From contig DPMS01000493.1 of assembly GCA_003541285.1 (NCBI GenBank), positions 1 to 13,825 of the forward strand: DNA of 13,825 bases. Reading direction: 5' to 3'. Made by a program: the position numbers and the translations under genes. The notes under the pieces were generated by a model. The model did no database searches. It saw nothing but the letters and a program-made list of their open reading frames with translations, and had not been told where the DNA came from. Shown here one piece after another: positions 1-6,339 of this stretch. Position 1 is the first letter of the stretch; each line of letters starts with the position of its first letter. This DNA comes from Actinomycetota bacterium (lineage in GTDB: Bacteria; Actinomycetota; Actinomycetes; Streptosporangiales; Streptosporangiaceae).

Positions 1-109
1 TGGCGGCCCCGCGGGTGGCGGTGCTGCCTGGCGTGGCGGCTGCCAGCAGGCCCGCTGCCAGCGCGGCAGCCAGCGCGATCCCTGTGATTACGAAGCGTGG
101 ACCCCTCAT
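1..109 (-). CDS. Secreted or lipid-anchored protein, N-terminal fragment (signal peptide only)
   Basis: Reading leftwards from an ATG at 109, the frame stays open to the window edge (36 codons). It begins MRGPRFVITGIALAAALAAG and continues LLAAATPGSTATRG. This is a classic Sec signal peptide: two arginines, a hydrophobic Ala/Leu core of about 18 residues, then a small-residue region where signal peptidase I could cut. No lipobox Cys is seen in the visible part. No convincing Shine-Dalgarno is present, and no alternative start was found in the roughly ten in-frame codons checked upstream. The mature protein lies outside the window, so its function cannot be named. It is divergent from the marR gene, so the two may share the 110-326 promoter region. 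Confidence 0.5.
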   Translation of the reverse strand, partial: MRGPRFVITGIALAAALAAGLLAAATPGSTATRGAA

Positions 110-209
110 TAGCTGATAGTAAGCACCCGCCTGCCAGGCCGGGCGGACGGGTCACCGTGGTGTCAGACCCCTGTGATGGAGTAGGAGGTGTCCGCGGGCG
201 GCAAACACT

Positions 210-239
210 TTGATTGATGACCGCCTCGTGGAATATGTT
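210..239 (+). promoter_or_regulatory. Candidate sigma-70-type promoter of the marR gene
   Basis: TTGATT (210-215) and TATGTT (234-239) are separated by 18 bp and each match four of six consensus bases. Transcription would start near 246, about 80 nt upstream of the marR ATG. The -10 box directly abuts the cluster of inverted half-sites at 239-259, the usual arrangement for a self-repressed regulator. Found by eye only. Confidence 0.4.
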
Positions 240-259
240 TGAGGAACTCAACTGTTGAG
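239..259. promoter_or_regulatory. Operator-like overlapping inverted repeats upstream of marR
   Basis: Three half-sites of one motif alternate in orientation: TTGAG (239-243), CTCAAC (247-252) and GTTGAG (254-259). They form two overlapping palindromes, TTGAG-GAA-CTCAA and CTCAAC-T-GTTGAG. MarR dimers bind short palindromes overlapping their own promoter, so this is the obvious candidate for autoregulation. Binding by this MarR is inferred from position. Confidence 0.5.
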
Positions 260-326
260 CGAGTGAAGGTGCCCGGTCGGCGTTGAGCCCACTGCGAGCA
301 GAGCGACAGGCTGGAGGGAGGCAGCG

Positions 327-884
327 ATGGTCTGGTGCCCAGACGGCGACCAGCTGGACCAGGAGATCTTTGACGCCATGGCTGAGTTCCTGGGCCAGCT
401 ACTGCAGCGCGGGGAGAAGCTCGCGGAGCAGTTCGGTGTGCCGATGTTCTGCCTCAAGGCACTGCACCGGCTCGGTGACTCGGTGACCATGAAGGAACTC
501 GGCGAGCAGATGCACTGCGACCGATCGTTCGTCACCATGATCGCGGACACGCTGGAGGAGCGCGGGCTGGCCAGGCGGGAGCCGCATCCCACCGACCGCC
601 GGCTCAAGAACCTGGTGCTCACCGCTGACGGCCGGCAGCTGAAGAGGCGGCTGGAGGGGGCACTGGTCGCGCAGATGCCGTGGTCGCATGCCCTCGACCG
701 GAACGAGAGGGCGGATCTGCTCGAACTGATCCGCAAGATGACCAACGCCGCGGCCACTCCCACCGCTGCCGCGGTTGCCGCACCCACCGCTGCCGCGGCT
801 GCCACCCCCACCGCCCCGTCCAGGGGCAAGCGGGCGGGGGAGGTGAGCGACACGGAAAACGCCGCTTCGCCGGCCGTGATCTGA
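327..884 (+). CDS. MarR-family transcriptional regulator
   Basis: This 185-residue protein carries a winged helix-turn-helix at about residues 44-100. The recognition helix region contains CDRSFVTMIADTLEERGL, and the wing has the family signature D90-R91-R92 followed by LKNLVLT. MarR proteins are dimeric repressors that release DNA on binding phenolic or drug-like ligands. The ATG at 327 is preceded by GGAGGGAGG at good spacing. The C-terminal 45 residues depart from the family: a low-complexity Ala/Thr/Pro tail (about 141-165) made by a 24-bp tandem duplication, then a basic-acidic end. The next gene is a DHA2 multidrug exporter in the same direction, so control of that exporter is the likely role. 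The ligand is unknown. Confidence 0.9.
   Translation: MVWCPDGDQLDQEIFDAMAEFLGQLLQRGEKLAEQFGVPMFCLKALHRLGDSVTMKELGEQMHCDRSFVTMIADTLEERGLARREPHPTDRRLKNLVLTADGRQLKRRLEGALVAQMPWSHALDRNERADLLELIRKMTNAAATPTAAAVAAPTAAAAATPTAPSRGKRAGEVSDTENAASPAVI
759..806 (+). repeat. 24-bp tandem duplication in the marR 3' end
   Basis: Two copies of a 24-bp unit starting CCCACCGCTGCCGCGG lie at 759-782 and 783-806, differing at only a few bases. They encode PTAAAVAA and PTAAAAAT within the Ala/Pro tail. The period is a multiple of three, so the frame is kept. It is probably replication slippage in a linker-like tail with no folded role. Confidence 0.8.
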
Positions 885-895
885 CCCGCGAAGCG

Positions 896-929
896 AAACC
901 TGGCCGGCCGGAGCCCAGGGCCCGGGTTT
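896..929 (+). terminator. Possible weak terminator or attenuator after marR
   Basis: AAACCTGG (896-903) can pair with CCGGGTTT (922-929) with one U-G wobble, leaving a G+C-rich apical region. The 3' arm ends in UUU. It begins 12 nt after the marR stop. The short U run makes it a weak candidate; it may only reduce read-through into the exporter gene. Confidence 0.3.
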
Positions 930-1022
930 ACCAGCAAGGCCACAGCGCGGTCCGCCGCCAGAGCCGTTCGGCGGATCACGGGCAGTCGTACCTGATCAAT
1001 CCACTCATCCGACGCAGCGGGA

Positions 1023-1065
1023 CCCTTTCAGGCCGCGGCGCAGGATCCGTGTGCCCCGAAAGGGG
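1023..1065 (+). promoter_or_regulatory. Structured leader upstream of the exporter start, two exclusive hairpins
   Basis: Immediately before the AGGAG ribosome site (1068-1072), CCCC-GAAA-GGGG (1054-1065) forms a compact hairpin with a GNRA tetraloop. The same GAAAGGG (1058-1064) can instead pair with an upstream CCCTTTC (1023-1029) over a 28-nt loop. The two pairings exclude each other. Such a leader could tune translation initiation, but no ligand or leader peptide is recognisable. The pairing is seen in the sequence; the regulatory role is inference. Confidence 0.4.
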
Positions 1066-1078
1066 TTAGGAGACTACT

Positions 1079-2731
1079 TTGTCTACGGCGCAATCGGTAA
1101 CCGGGCGGGCGCGGACACCAGCCGCCACTGCCGGTGGCGGCCACCGCCGCCTTGGCCTGGCGCTATTCGTCATCGCCACCGCCCAGCTCATGGTCGTGCT
1201 CGACGCGGCCATCGTGAACGTGGCCCTGCCACATATTCAGCGGGCACTCGGGTTCTCAGGCAACGGCCTGGAATGGGTCGTGACCGCCTACGCGGTCACC
1301 TTCGGCGGGCTGCTGCTGCTCGGCGGGCGCTCGGGCGACCTGCTCGGCCGCAGGCGGATCTTCATCGCCGGGCTGCTGCTGTTCTCGGGCGCATCCCTGC
1401 TGGGTGGGTTCGCCACCTCAGCTACCTGGCTGCTCGCCGCCAGAGCACTCCAGGGGGTCGGCGGCGCGATGATCGCGCCCACCGCGCTCGCCCTGATCAC
1501 CACCACGTTCCCGGAGGGCCCACCACGGAACCGGGCCATGGGAGTGTACGCGGCGATGAGCGGCGGCGGCGCCGCCGTCGGCCTGGTCGCGGGCGGGCTG
1601 CTCACCACCTACCTGTCCTGGCGCTGGGTGCTATTCGTCAACGTGCCCATCGGGATCCTGGTGGCTACGGTGGCGCCATACGTTCTGGCCGAATCCGCGC
1701 GCCAGCGCGGCCGGTTTGACCTGCCCGGGGCCATCGCGGGAACCGGCGGTGTCGCACTGCTGGTCTACGGCCTGTCCAACGCGAGCACCGACGCCGCCGG
1801 CGTCTCCCACTGGGGTGACACCAAGGTGATCGTCTCGCTGGTGGCAGCGGCCGTGCTGCTGGTGAGTTTCGTGGTGATCGAATGGCGCAGCCGTCATGCG
1901 CTGCTGCCGCTGCGGCTGCTGGCCAACCGCAGCCGTTCCGGCGCGTACCTGATCATGCTGTGCCTGGCCACCGCCATGTTCGGCATCTTCTTCTTCCTGA
2001 CGATCTTCGTCCAGGAGGTGCTCGGCTACAGCGCGCTGAGGTCGGGGCTGGCCTTCCTCCCGTTCGCCGCGATGATCGTGGTGATGTCGGGGATCGTCTC
2101 GCAGCTGATCAGCCGGACCGGTGCCCGGCCGCTCATGCTGACCGGCACGGCGGTCGCCGCCGGCGGGATGTACTGGTTCTCGCACCTGACCGAGCACAGC
2201 AGTTACCTGGGCGGGCTGCTGGGTCCCATGCTGGTCACCTCGGCCGGCCTGGGCATGCTGTTCGTGCCGCTGTCGCTGGTGGCCCTGAACCGCGTCCGCG
2301 GTGAGGACTCCGGTGTGGCCTCCAGCCTGCTAAACACCGGCCAGCAGGTCGGTGGCGCTATCGGGCTGGCCGCGCTCGGCACGGTCACCTGGACGGCCGC
2401 GGCGAACAGCATCAAGCACCAGGCCGCGGTGGCCGCGGCGGCCGCCGCCCGGGCAGGTCACCAGCTGCCAGCCGCGGGTCACCAGCTGCCAGCCGGCAAG
2501 GCGGGTGGCTCGCTGCCTGCCGCCATGCTGCACCAGGCGCTGGCGGTAGGGATCTCCCGCGGGTTCCTGGTGGCCGCCGGGATCGCCGTGCTGGCCTTCG
2601 TGGTCGTGGCCGCCACGATCCGGATCCGGCGCAGCGACCTCACCGGCGCGGTGTCCGAACCCGTCCCGGCGCGGGAGACGTCCCGGGTATCCGGGCTGGC
2701 GGAACTCTCGGAGGCAGCTGTCAGCGAGTAG
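1079..2731 (+). CDS. DHA2 (EmrB/QacA-type) MFS drug exporter, 14 TM
   Basis: This 550-residue inner-membrane protein has the hallmarks of proton-driven drug:H+ antiporters. LDAAIVNVALPHI (41-53) is the TM1 motif D1. The loop 2-3 motif A is GGRSGDLLGRRR (82-93). R122 with LQGVGGAMIAPTA forms motif B, and a Gly-rich motif C lies at about 155-172. Length and hydrophobic periodicity fit 14 TM segments. I chose the TTG at 1079 because AGGAG sits 6-7 nt upstream and the protein begins with a sensible cytoplasmic tail. Near the C-terminus the extramembrane loop before the last TM carries an AGHQLPA tandem repeat. The gene follows a MarR regulator by 194 bp and is closed by a strong terminator, so it is probably MarR-controlled. 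The substrate is not predictable. Confidence 0.9.
   Translation: MSTAQSVTGRARTPAATAGGGHRRLGLALFVIATAQLMVVLDAAIVNVALPHIQRALGFSGNGLEWVVTAYAVTFGGLLLLGGRSGDLLGRRRIFIAGLLLFSGASLLGGFATSATWLLAARALQGVGGAMIAPTALALITTTFPEGPPRNRAMGVYAAMSGGGAAVGLVAGGLLTTYLSWRWVLFVNVPIGILVATVAPYVLAESARQRGRFDLPGAIAGTGGVALLVYGLSNASTDAAGVSHWGDTKVIVSLVAAAVLLVSFVVIEWRSRHALLPLRLLANRSRSGAYLIMLCLATAMFGIFFFLTIFVQEVLGYSALRSGLAFLPFAAMIVVMSGIVSQLISRTGARPLMLTGTAVAAGGMYWFSHLTEHSSYLGGLLGPMLVTSAGLGMLFVPLSLVALNRVRGEDSGVASSLLNTGQQVGGAIGLAALGTVTWTAAANSIKHQAAVAAAAAARAGHQLPAAGHQLPAGKAGGSLPAAMLHQALAVGISRGFLVAAGIAVLAFVVVAATIRIRRSDLTGAVSEPVPARETSRVSGLAELSEAAVSE
2456..2494 (+). repeat. 21-bp-period tandem repeat in the exporter gene
   Basis: The 18-mer GGTCACCAGCTGCCAGCC occurs identically at 2456-2473 and 2477-2494, a 21-bp period. 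It encodes two AGHQLPA units in the loop ahead of the last TM helix. Identical codons point to a recent duplication. A His/Gln insertion in a non-membrane loop is likely tolerated, not functional. Confidence 0.85.
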
Positions 2732-2748
2732 CTGGTCCCCGTTCGCGG

Positions 2749-2783
2749 AGCGGGCCGCCCAGGGTACCAGGGCGGCCCGCTTT
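2749..2783 (+). terminator. Intrinsic terminator of the exporter gene
   Basis: A perfect 12-bp stem, AGCGGGCCGCCC (2749-2760) with GGGCGGCCCGCT (2770-2781), closes a 9-nt loop and is followed by TT. It lies 17 nt after the exporter stop codon and before the thioesterase gene. The T tract is short, as is common in actinomycetes. Confidence 0.8.
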
Positions 2784-2845
2784 GCGGTGGCCGGTCTGTA
2801 TGTCACTGTGGTGGGCGCCGCGATTCGGCAGGGGAGGGTCAGCAC

Positions 2846-3241
2846 ATGGGTGAGGCGTTCGAGCGTTCGGTCGATGTCCGGTGGCGCGACGGGGACGCTT
2901 TGGGGCACGTCAACCACGCCGTGTTCCTGACCTACCTCGAAGAGGGCCGGGACGCCTTCTTCACGCAGGCCCTCGGCAGCGATCCCAGCTACGTTGTCGT
3001 CCGGCTCGAAGTGGACCTGCGGGCGGAGGTCCGGCTTTCCGACCGGCGGGTGCGGGTGCGGGTGGAGGTGGAACGGCTTAGCACGACGAGCCTGACTACC
3101 CACGAAACGATCGCCACGCCGTCAGGGGAGGTTGCGGCCGAGGCGCGGGTCGTCACGGTGCGCTGGGACGCCGAGCTCCGCAAGCCGATCCCGTTCAGCG
3201 AGGCCGAGCGCAGCCGGCTTGAGGCAGGCATAACAAGCTGA
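2846..3241 (+). CDS. Hotdog-fold acyl-CoA thioesterase (4HBT/YbgC-like)
   Basis: This 131-residue protein has the size of a single hotdog domain. The N-terminal signature is VRWRDGDALGHVNHAVFLTYLEE (given by position 11-33), with the catalytic-type Asp (D17), the GHVN turn and the acidic pair E32/E33 on the long helix. These features define the 4-hydroxybenzoyl-CoA thioesterase/YbgC group, soluble multimers that hydrolyse acyl-CoA thioesters. The rest is alternating beta strands rich in VxV patterns, as expected. The ATG at 2846 has GGGGAGGG about 9 nt upstream. It stands alone between a terminator and the convergent Nudix gene (15 nt between stops), so no pathway can be read from context. 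The substrate is unknown. Confidence 0.85.
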   Translation: MGEAFERSVDVRWRDGDALGHVNHAVFLTYLEEGRDAFFTQALGSDPSYVVVRLEVDLRAEVRLSDRRVRVRVEVERLSTTSLTTHETIATPSGEVAAEARVVTVRWDAELRKPIPFSEAERSRLEAGITS

Positions 3242-3256
3242 GCTGTCTCTGGTGAT

Positions 3257-3973
3257 TCACCGGCGTGGTGACCGGGTTCGCATGAGGGCGGGGTTGAGCG
3301 CGGTTGCTGCGCCCCGCTTGTACAGTTGCGCGGGCCTTCCGCGCTCGCCGGTGGTGGTGGCGCCGGTGGGCGTCACGAAGCCGGGGGTGCTGGTGGCTTT
3401 GCGGTGGAAGTTGCGGGGGTCGAGGGGAACGCCCCAGACGGTCTCGTACACCCGCCGCAATTCGGCGATGGTGAACTCGGCCGGGCAGAACGCGGCCGCC
3501 AGCGGCGTGTATTCGAGCTTGGCGCGGGCCCGCTCGACGCCGTCGCGCAGGATGCCGCCGTGGTCGAAAGCCAGTTCCTCCGGGTGGGCGAGTGTGTCCT
3601 CGGCCGGGGCCCAGCGTGCGGCGGCGGCGTCCGAGCCGGCGACCGGTGCGGGCGGGCTGGGCACCAGGGCCAGATAGGCGACTGTGACGACGCGCATCCG
3701 CGGGTCCCGGTCCGGTTCACCGTAGCTGGCCAGCTGCTCCAGGTGCCCGCCGGGATCGCTGAGGCCAGTTTCTTCCGCGAGTTCGCGGCGTGCGGCCTGC
3801 GGCAGGTTCTCATCCGGCCGGACGAAGCCGCCCGGCAGCGCCCACCGGCCCTCGAACGGGGCGGTAGCGCGGCGGACCAGGAGCACAGACAGTTGCTTGC
3901 CGTGGATGGTGAGCAGCACCAGGTCCACGGTGACGGCGACGGGCGGATAGCTGCGTGGGTCATAGCCGGTCAC
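3257..3973 (-). CDS. Nudix hydrolase with C-terminal winged helix, NrtR-like
   Basis: The 238 residues show two domains. The Nudix domain (about 10-140) has an intact box, G49-x5-E55-x7-R63-E64-L-x-E67-E68-x-G70, preceded by WALPGG, so hydrolysis of an ADP-ribose-like nucleotide is chemically possible. The C-terminal part (about 152-220) follows the NrtR/ADPRase-relative pattern: EYTPLAAAFCPAEFTIAELRRV, then the rNFHRK motif at 188-192, a winged-helix module. Known NrtR proteins repress NAD-metabolism genes and respond to ADP-ribose; members may keep or lose catalysis. I chose the GTG at 3973 because AGGA sits 7 nt upstream. It is divergent from the SPFH/NAD-kinase-like pair with twin palindromes between, so it is the probable regulator of both directions. 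The tail after about 220 is low-complexity and basic. Family assignment is firm; the regulatory role is inference. Confidence 0.88.
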   Translation of the reverse strand: MTGYDPRSYPPVAVTVDLVLLTIHGKQLSVLLVRRATAPFEGRWALPGGFVRPDENLPQAARRELAEETGLSDPGGHLEQLASYGEPDRDPRMRVVTVAYLALVPSPPAPVAGSDAAAARWAPAEDTLAHPEELAFDHGGILRDGVERARAKLEYTPLAAAFCPAEFTIAELRRVYETVWGVPLDPRNFHRKATSTPGFVTPTGATTTGERGRPAQLYKRGAATALNPALMRTRSPRR

Positions 3974-3991
3974 GCCGGCATCCTACGGCAA

Positions 3992-4012
3992 TTATCGTCT
4001 ACTTGACGAAAA
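3992..4012. promoter_or_regulatory. Operator-like palindrome, site 1 (Nudix/SPFH divergent region)
   Basis: TTATCGTC-TACTT-GACGA with trailing AAA is a palindrome with TCGTC/GACGA arms (3995-3999, 4005-4009). It includes GATAAT on the minus strand, a near-consensus -10 for the Nudix gene. On the plus strand it contains TTGACG, a possible -35 for the SPFH gene. A bound protein would thus block both promoters. It shares 16 of 21 positions with site 2. Confidence 0.65.
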
Positions 4013-4025
4013 TCCTGCCTACCCC

Positions 4026-4046
4026 TTATCGTCAGTTCGACGACAA
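4026..4046. promoter_or_regulatory. Operator-like palindrome, site 2 (Nudix/SPFH divergent region)
   Basis: TTATCGTC-AGTTC-GACGA-CAA repeats site 1 with the same arms and the same outer TTA. The centres are 34 bp apart, close to three helical turns, so two dimers would sit on the same face. The right edge touches the AAGGGAGG ribosome site (4045-4052) of the SPFH gene. Confidence 0.65.
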
Positions 4047-4058
4047 GGGAGGTCTGTC

Positions 4059-5114
4059 ATGGCCGATATCGTTCGGGCCGGGTTCCTGCGCCACCTGCGT
4101 GGCACACCTACCGCTCACGTCCAGTACTTGCGCCGCGGCAAGGTGGTGCGCCAGGGCACGGGGCTGTCCTTCTGGTTCCGCCCGCTGGCAGCGGTGCTGT
4201 CGGAGGTGCCGGTCAACGACCGGGAGTTGCCGCTGCTGTTTCACGCGCGGACCAGCGATTTCCAGGACGTCACGGTGCAGGCATCGGTGACCTACCGGTT
4301 TGCCGATCCCGCACTGGCCGCCAGCCGGGTGGACTTCTCCATCAGCCCCGGCACCGGGCAGTGGTCCGCGACGCCACTGGAGCAGATCGGCGGGCTGCTG
4401 ACCGAAACGGCTCAGCAGCATTCGCTGGCGCTGCTGGCGGGCACCTCGCTGGCCGACGCGCTCAGCTCCGGGGCGATCGCGGTTCGCGAGCAGGCCGCCG
4501 CCGGGCTGGCCGCTGACCGGCGGCTTGCCGACACCGGGATCGAGGTCATCGCGGTCCGGGTGGTCGCGATCCGCCCGGAGCCGGAGATGGAGAAGGCGCT
4601 GCGGACCCCGGCCCGTGAACTGGTCCAGCAAGAAGCCGACCGCGCTACCTATGAGCGCCGGGCGCTGGCGGTGGAACGGGAGCGGGTGATCGGCGAGAAC
4701 GAGATGCACAGCCAGATCGAGCTCGCCCGGCTGGAGGAACAGCTTGTCATCCAGCGGGGCGCCAACGCCCGGCGCCAGGTGCAGGAGGCCGCCGCCGCGA
4801 GCCAGACCGAGACGGAGGCACAAGCAGCCCGCGAACAGCGGCTCGGCGACGCCCGCGCCTACACCACCAGGGCGGTCGGCGAGGCCACCGGTGCCGCGGA
4901 GACCGCGCGCCTCAGCGCCTACCGTGACCTGCCCGAGGCCGTCCTGCTCGGGCTCGCGCTCAAGGAACTGGCGGGCAATCTCCCGCAGATCGGCAGCCTC
5001 GTGCTCACGCCGGACCTGCTGGCCCCGCTGCTCACCCGGCTCGGCCTGGGCAACGCGGGCGGTGGTGTCTCCTTCCCAGCCGCCGCGGGTGACCAGCCTG
5101 GGCAGCGACCGTGA
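4059..5114 (+). CDS. SPFH/band-7 (prohibitin-stomatin superfamily) protein, no TM anchor
   Basis: The protein has 351 residues. The first 175 or so resemble a band-7/SPFH domain: beta-rich (VTVQASVTYRFADP at 71-84), followed by the ITSLLTE-like helix GGLLTETAQQ and the strand pair GIEVIAVRVVAIRPEPEME (160-178). A long charged Glu/Arg/Ala-rich helix (about 178-290) follows, as in flotillin coiled coils. The C-terminal LPQIGSLVLTPDLLAPLL resembles the oligomerisation end of SPFH proteins. There is no signal peptide and no clear N-terminal TM helix, so it is cytosolic or peripheral. SPFH proteins build ring or cage scaffolds for membrane enzymes. The ATG at 4059 has AAGGGAGG 6 nt upstream. Its stop overlaps the next start (GTGA), so it is translated together with the NAD-kinase-like protein, its probable partner. 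Confidence 0.82.
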   Translation: MADIVRAGFLRHLRGTPTAHVQYLRRGKVVRQGTGLSFWFRPLAAVLSEVPVNDRELPLLFHARTSDFQDVTVQASVTYRFADPALAASRVDFSISPGTGQWSATPLEQIGGLLTETAQQHSLALLAGTSLADALSSGAIAVREQAAAGLAADRRLADTGIEVIAVRVVAIRPEPEMEKALRTPARELVQQEADRATYERRALAVERERVIGENEMHSQIELARLEEQLVIQRGANARRQVQEAAAASQTETEAQAAREQRLGDARAYTTRAVGEATGAAETARLSAYRDLPEAVLLGLALKELAGNLPQIGSLVLTPDLLAPLLTRLGLGNAGGGVSFPAAAGDQPGQRP

Positions 5115-6010
5115 GCCTGGCGCCCCGCGCGGTCCTGGTGTACCGGCACACAGAACTGGATGAGCTGCTCGCCCGGCACGGCACTCGCGGGCAGGCAGCG
5201 TTCTACCTGTCTGCTCGCGGTCGCCATCTCGCCGACGTCGAGGGCCGTCACGTGCTACAGCAGCAGGCGCTGGCGGCCGTCAGCGCCGCGGTACCGCTGG
5301 ACTGGCGGCGCGGCACGGTGGAACGCGCCGACCTCTCCCGGTTCCTGTTCGCCCCTGACGACATCATCATCGTTGCCGGCCAGGATGGGCTGGTCGCCAA
5401 CGTGGCCAAGTACCTCGACCAGCAACCTGTCATCGGCATCAACCCCGACCCGGCGCGCAACCCCGGCGTTCTGGTCCCTCATCCGCCGGCCGCGGCCGGC
5501 CCGCTCCTGGCCACCGCCGGCAGCGTGTTGGCAGAACGCCACATCGAGGAACGGACCATGGTGGAGGCCGTCACCGACGACGCCCAAAGCCTGCTCGCGC
5601 TCAACGAGATCTACCTCGGCCAGCCCAGCCACCAAACCGCCCGCTACACCCTCCGCCTGCCGGGCGGCAGACACGAACGGCAAGGATCCTCCGGAATCCT
5701 CGTCGGAACCGGGACCGGCGCCACCGGCTGGTGCCGATCGGCCTGGCTGGAACGTGGTAGCCAGCTGCCGCTGCCCGCTCCAGCCGAACCCGGCCTGTGC
5801 TGGTTTGTCCGCGAAGCCTGGCCGTCCCCCGCCACCGCGACCGCCCTCACCCAGGGACTCCTCACCAGCTCGGAGGAATTGACCGTCATCAGCGAATCCG
5901 AAGGCCTCGTCGCTTTCGGCGATGGCATCGAAACCGACGCTCTTGCCCTCAGCTGGGGCCAGCAGATCACCATCCACGCGGCCAGCCAACGGCTGCGGCT
6001 GCTGAGGTAG
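5111..6010 (+). CDS. NAD-kinase-fold protein (divergent NAD(+)/NADH kinase-like)
   Basis: This 299-residue protein shows the NAD kinase pattern with substitutions. IIIVAGQDGLVANVAKYL (85-102) is the GGDGT region, with Gln for the second Gly and Leu for Thr but the catalytic Asp (D92) kept. PVIGINPDP (106-114) follows. LNEIYLG (164-170) is the NE motif, and SSGILVGTGTGATGW (193-207) is the NAD-binding GxxxTGSTAY-type loop. FGDGIETD (269-276) matches the late Asp-Gly strand. Canonical enzymes phosphorylate NAD to NADP. Here the substrate could differ, because the phosphate-donor loop and Gly-rich loop are altered. The roughly 80-residue N-terminal part lacks the usual kinase start and is unrecognised. 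The GTG start overlaps the SPFH stop by 4 nt. Fold confident, activity uncertain. Confidence 0.8.
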   Translation: MSLAPRAVLVYRHTELDELLARHGTRGQAAFYLSARGRHLADVEGRHVLQQQALAAVSAAVPLDWRRGTVERADLSRFLFAPDDIIIVAGQDGLVANVAKYLDQQPVIGINPDPARNPGVLVPHPPAAAGPLLATAGSVLAERHIEERTMVEAVTDDAQSLLALNEIYLGQPSHQTARYTLRLPGGRHERQGSSGILVGTGTGATGWCRSAWLERGSQLPLPAPAEPGLCWFVREAWPSPATATALTQGLLTSSEELTVISESEGLVAFGDGIETDALALSWGQQITIHAASQRLRLLR

Positions 6011-6058
6011 CCGGATCACCAGCCCGGCTGGCTGACGGCGCCCACGGGGAACCTTCTG

Positions 6059-6089
6059 CCGGAAGACCAGCTACGCCGGGGTCTTCTGG
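6059..6089 (+). terminator. Hairpin terminator of the SPFH/NAD-kinase-like operon
   Basis: CCGGAAGACC (6059-6068) pairs with GGTCTTCTGG (6080-6089), ten pairs with one wobble, over an 11-nt loop. It lies 49 nt after the operon's last stop codon. There is no U tract, so it could be Rho-assisted or an mRNA 3'-end stabiliser. Confidence 0.5.
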
Positions 6090-6193
6090 CCTGGGCGCGT
6101 CAGGGCGGCTGGTGTGAGACCAAGCCGGCCTGACCGTGAAGATGCGGGTCCGTCCAGCCGGCACTGGACTGGCTGCCACCCGGCGCGGCGAGC

Positions 6194-6261
6194 GTCGAAC
6201 TGCCCCAGACAAGGCCGGCCGCTCCGCCGTGGGTGCCGCGGGGTCCGGGGCCGCTCCCGCG
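6194..6261 (+). repeat. 68/69-bp dispersed repeat, copy 1
   Basis: It starts GTCGAACTGCCCCAGACAAG and ends CTCCCGCG. It matches copy 2 at 9550-9618 in 66 of 69 aligned positions (one 1-bp indel, two substitutions), same orientation, 3.36 kb apart. Its 3' half can form a stem, CGCGGG with CCCGCG, which the substitutions leave intact. The indel shows that it is not protein coding. It may be a mobile, structural-RNA or recombination repeat. Confidence 0.9.
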
Positions 6262-6329
6262 TAGTCGCCCCACCGGCACAGGTGCGCGAAGTTCACGCAG
6301 TCGAATCCGGTGTCAGCCGCGGTGGACCT

Positions 6330-6339
6330 GACTTTTATC
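6330..6339 (+). repeat. A+T-rich decamer, inverted partner of 9538-9547
   Basis: GACTTTTATC here is the reverse complement of GATAAAAGTC at 9538-9547. Both lie beside the 68/69-bp repeats, on opposite sides of the repeat sequence. Seven A/T of ten is unusual in this G+C-rich DNA. It could be a terminal inverted repeat or recombinase core; the sequence alone does not decide. Confidence 0.5.

Noticed and set aside
1051..1719. GTG-initiated frame overlapping the exporter start, possible leader peptide
   Set aside because: It is a 222-residue Arg/Pro-rich shadow with no ribosome site before its GTG; the exporter frame has clear MFS motifs.
2330..3103. 257-residue minus-strand frame
   Set aside because: It spans the exporter end, its terminator and the thioesterase; no family features.
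3242..3256. Bidirectional terminator between thioesterase and Nudix genes
   Set aside because: Only a short palindrome (GGTGA-T-TCACC) spans this 15-bp gap; too weak to call.
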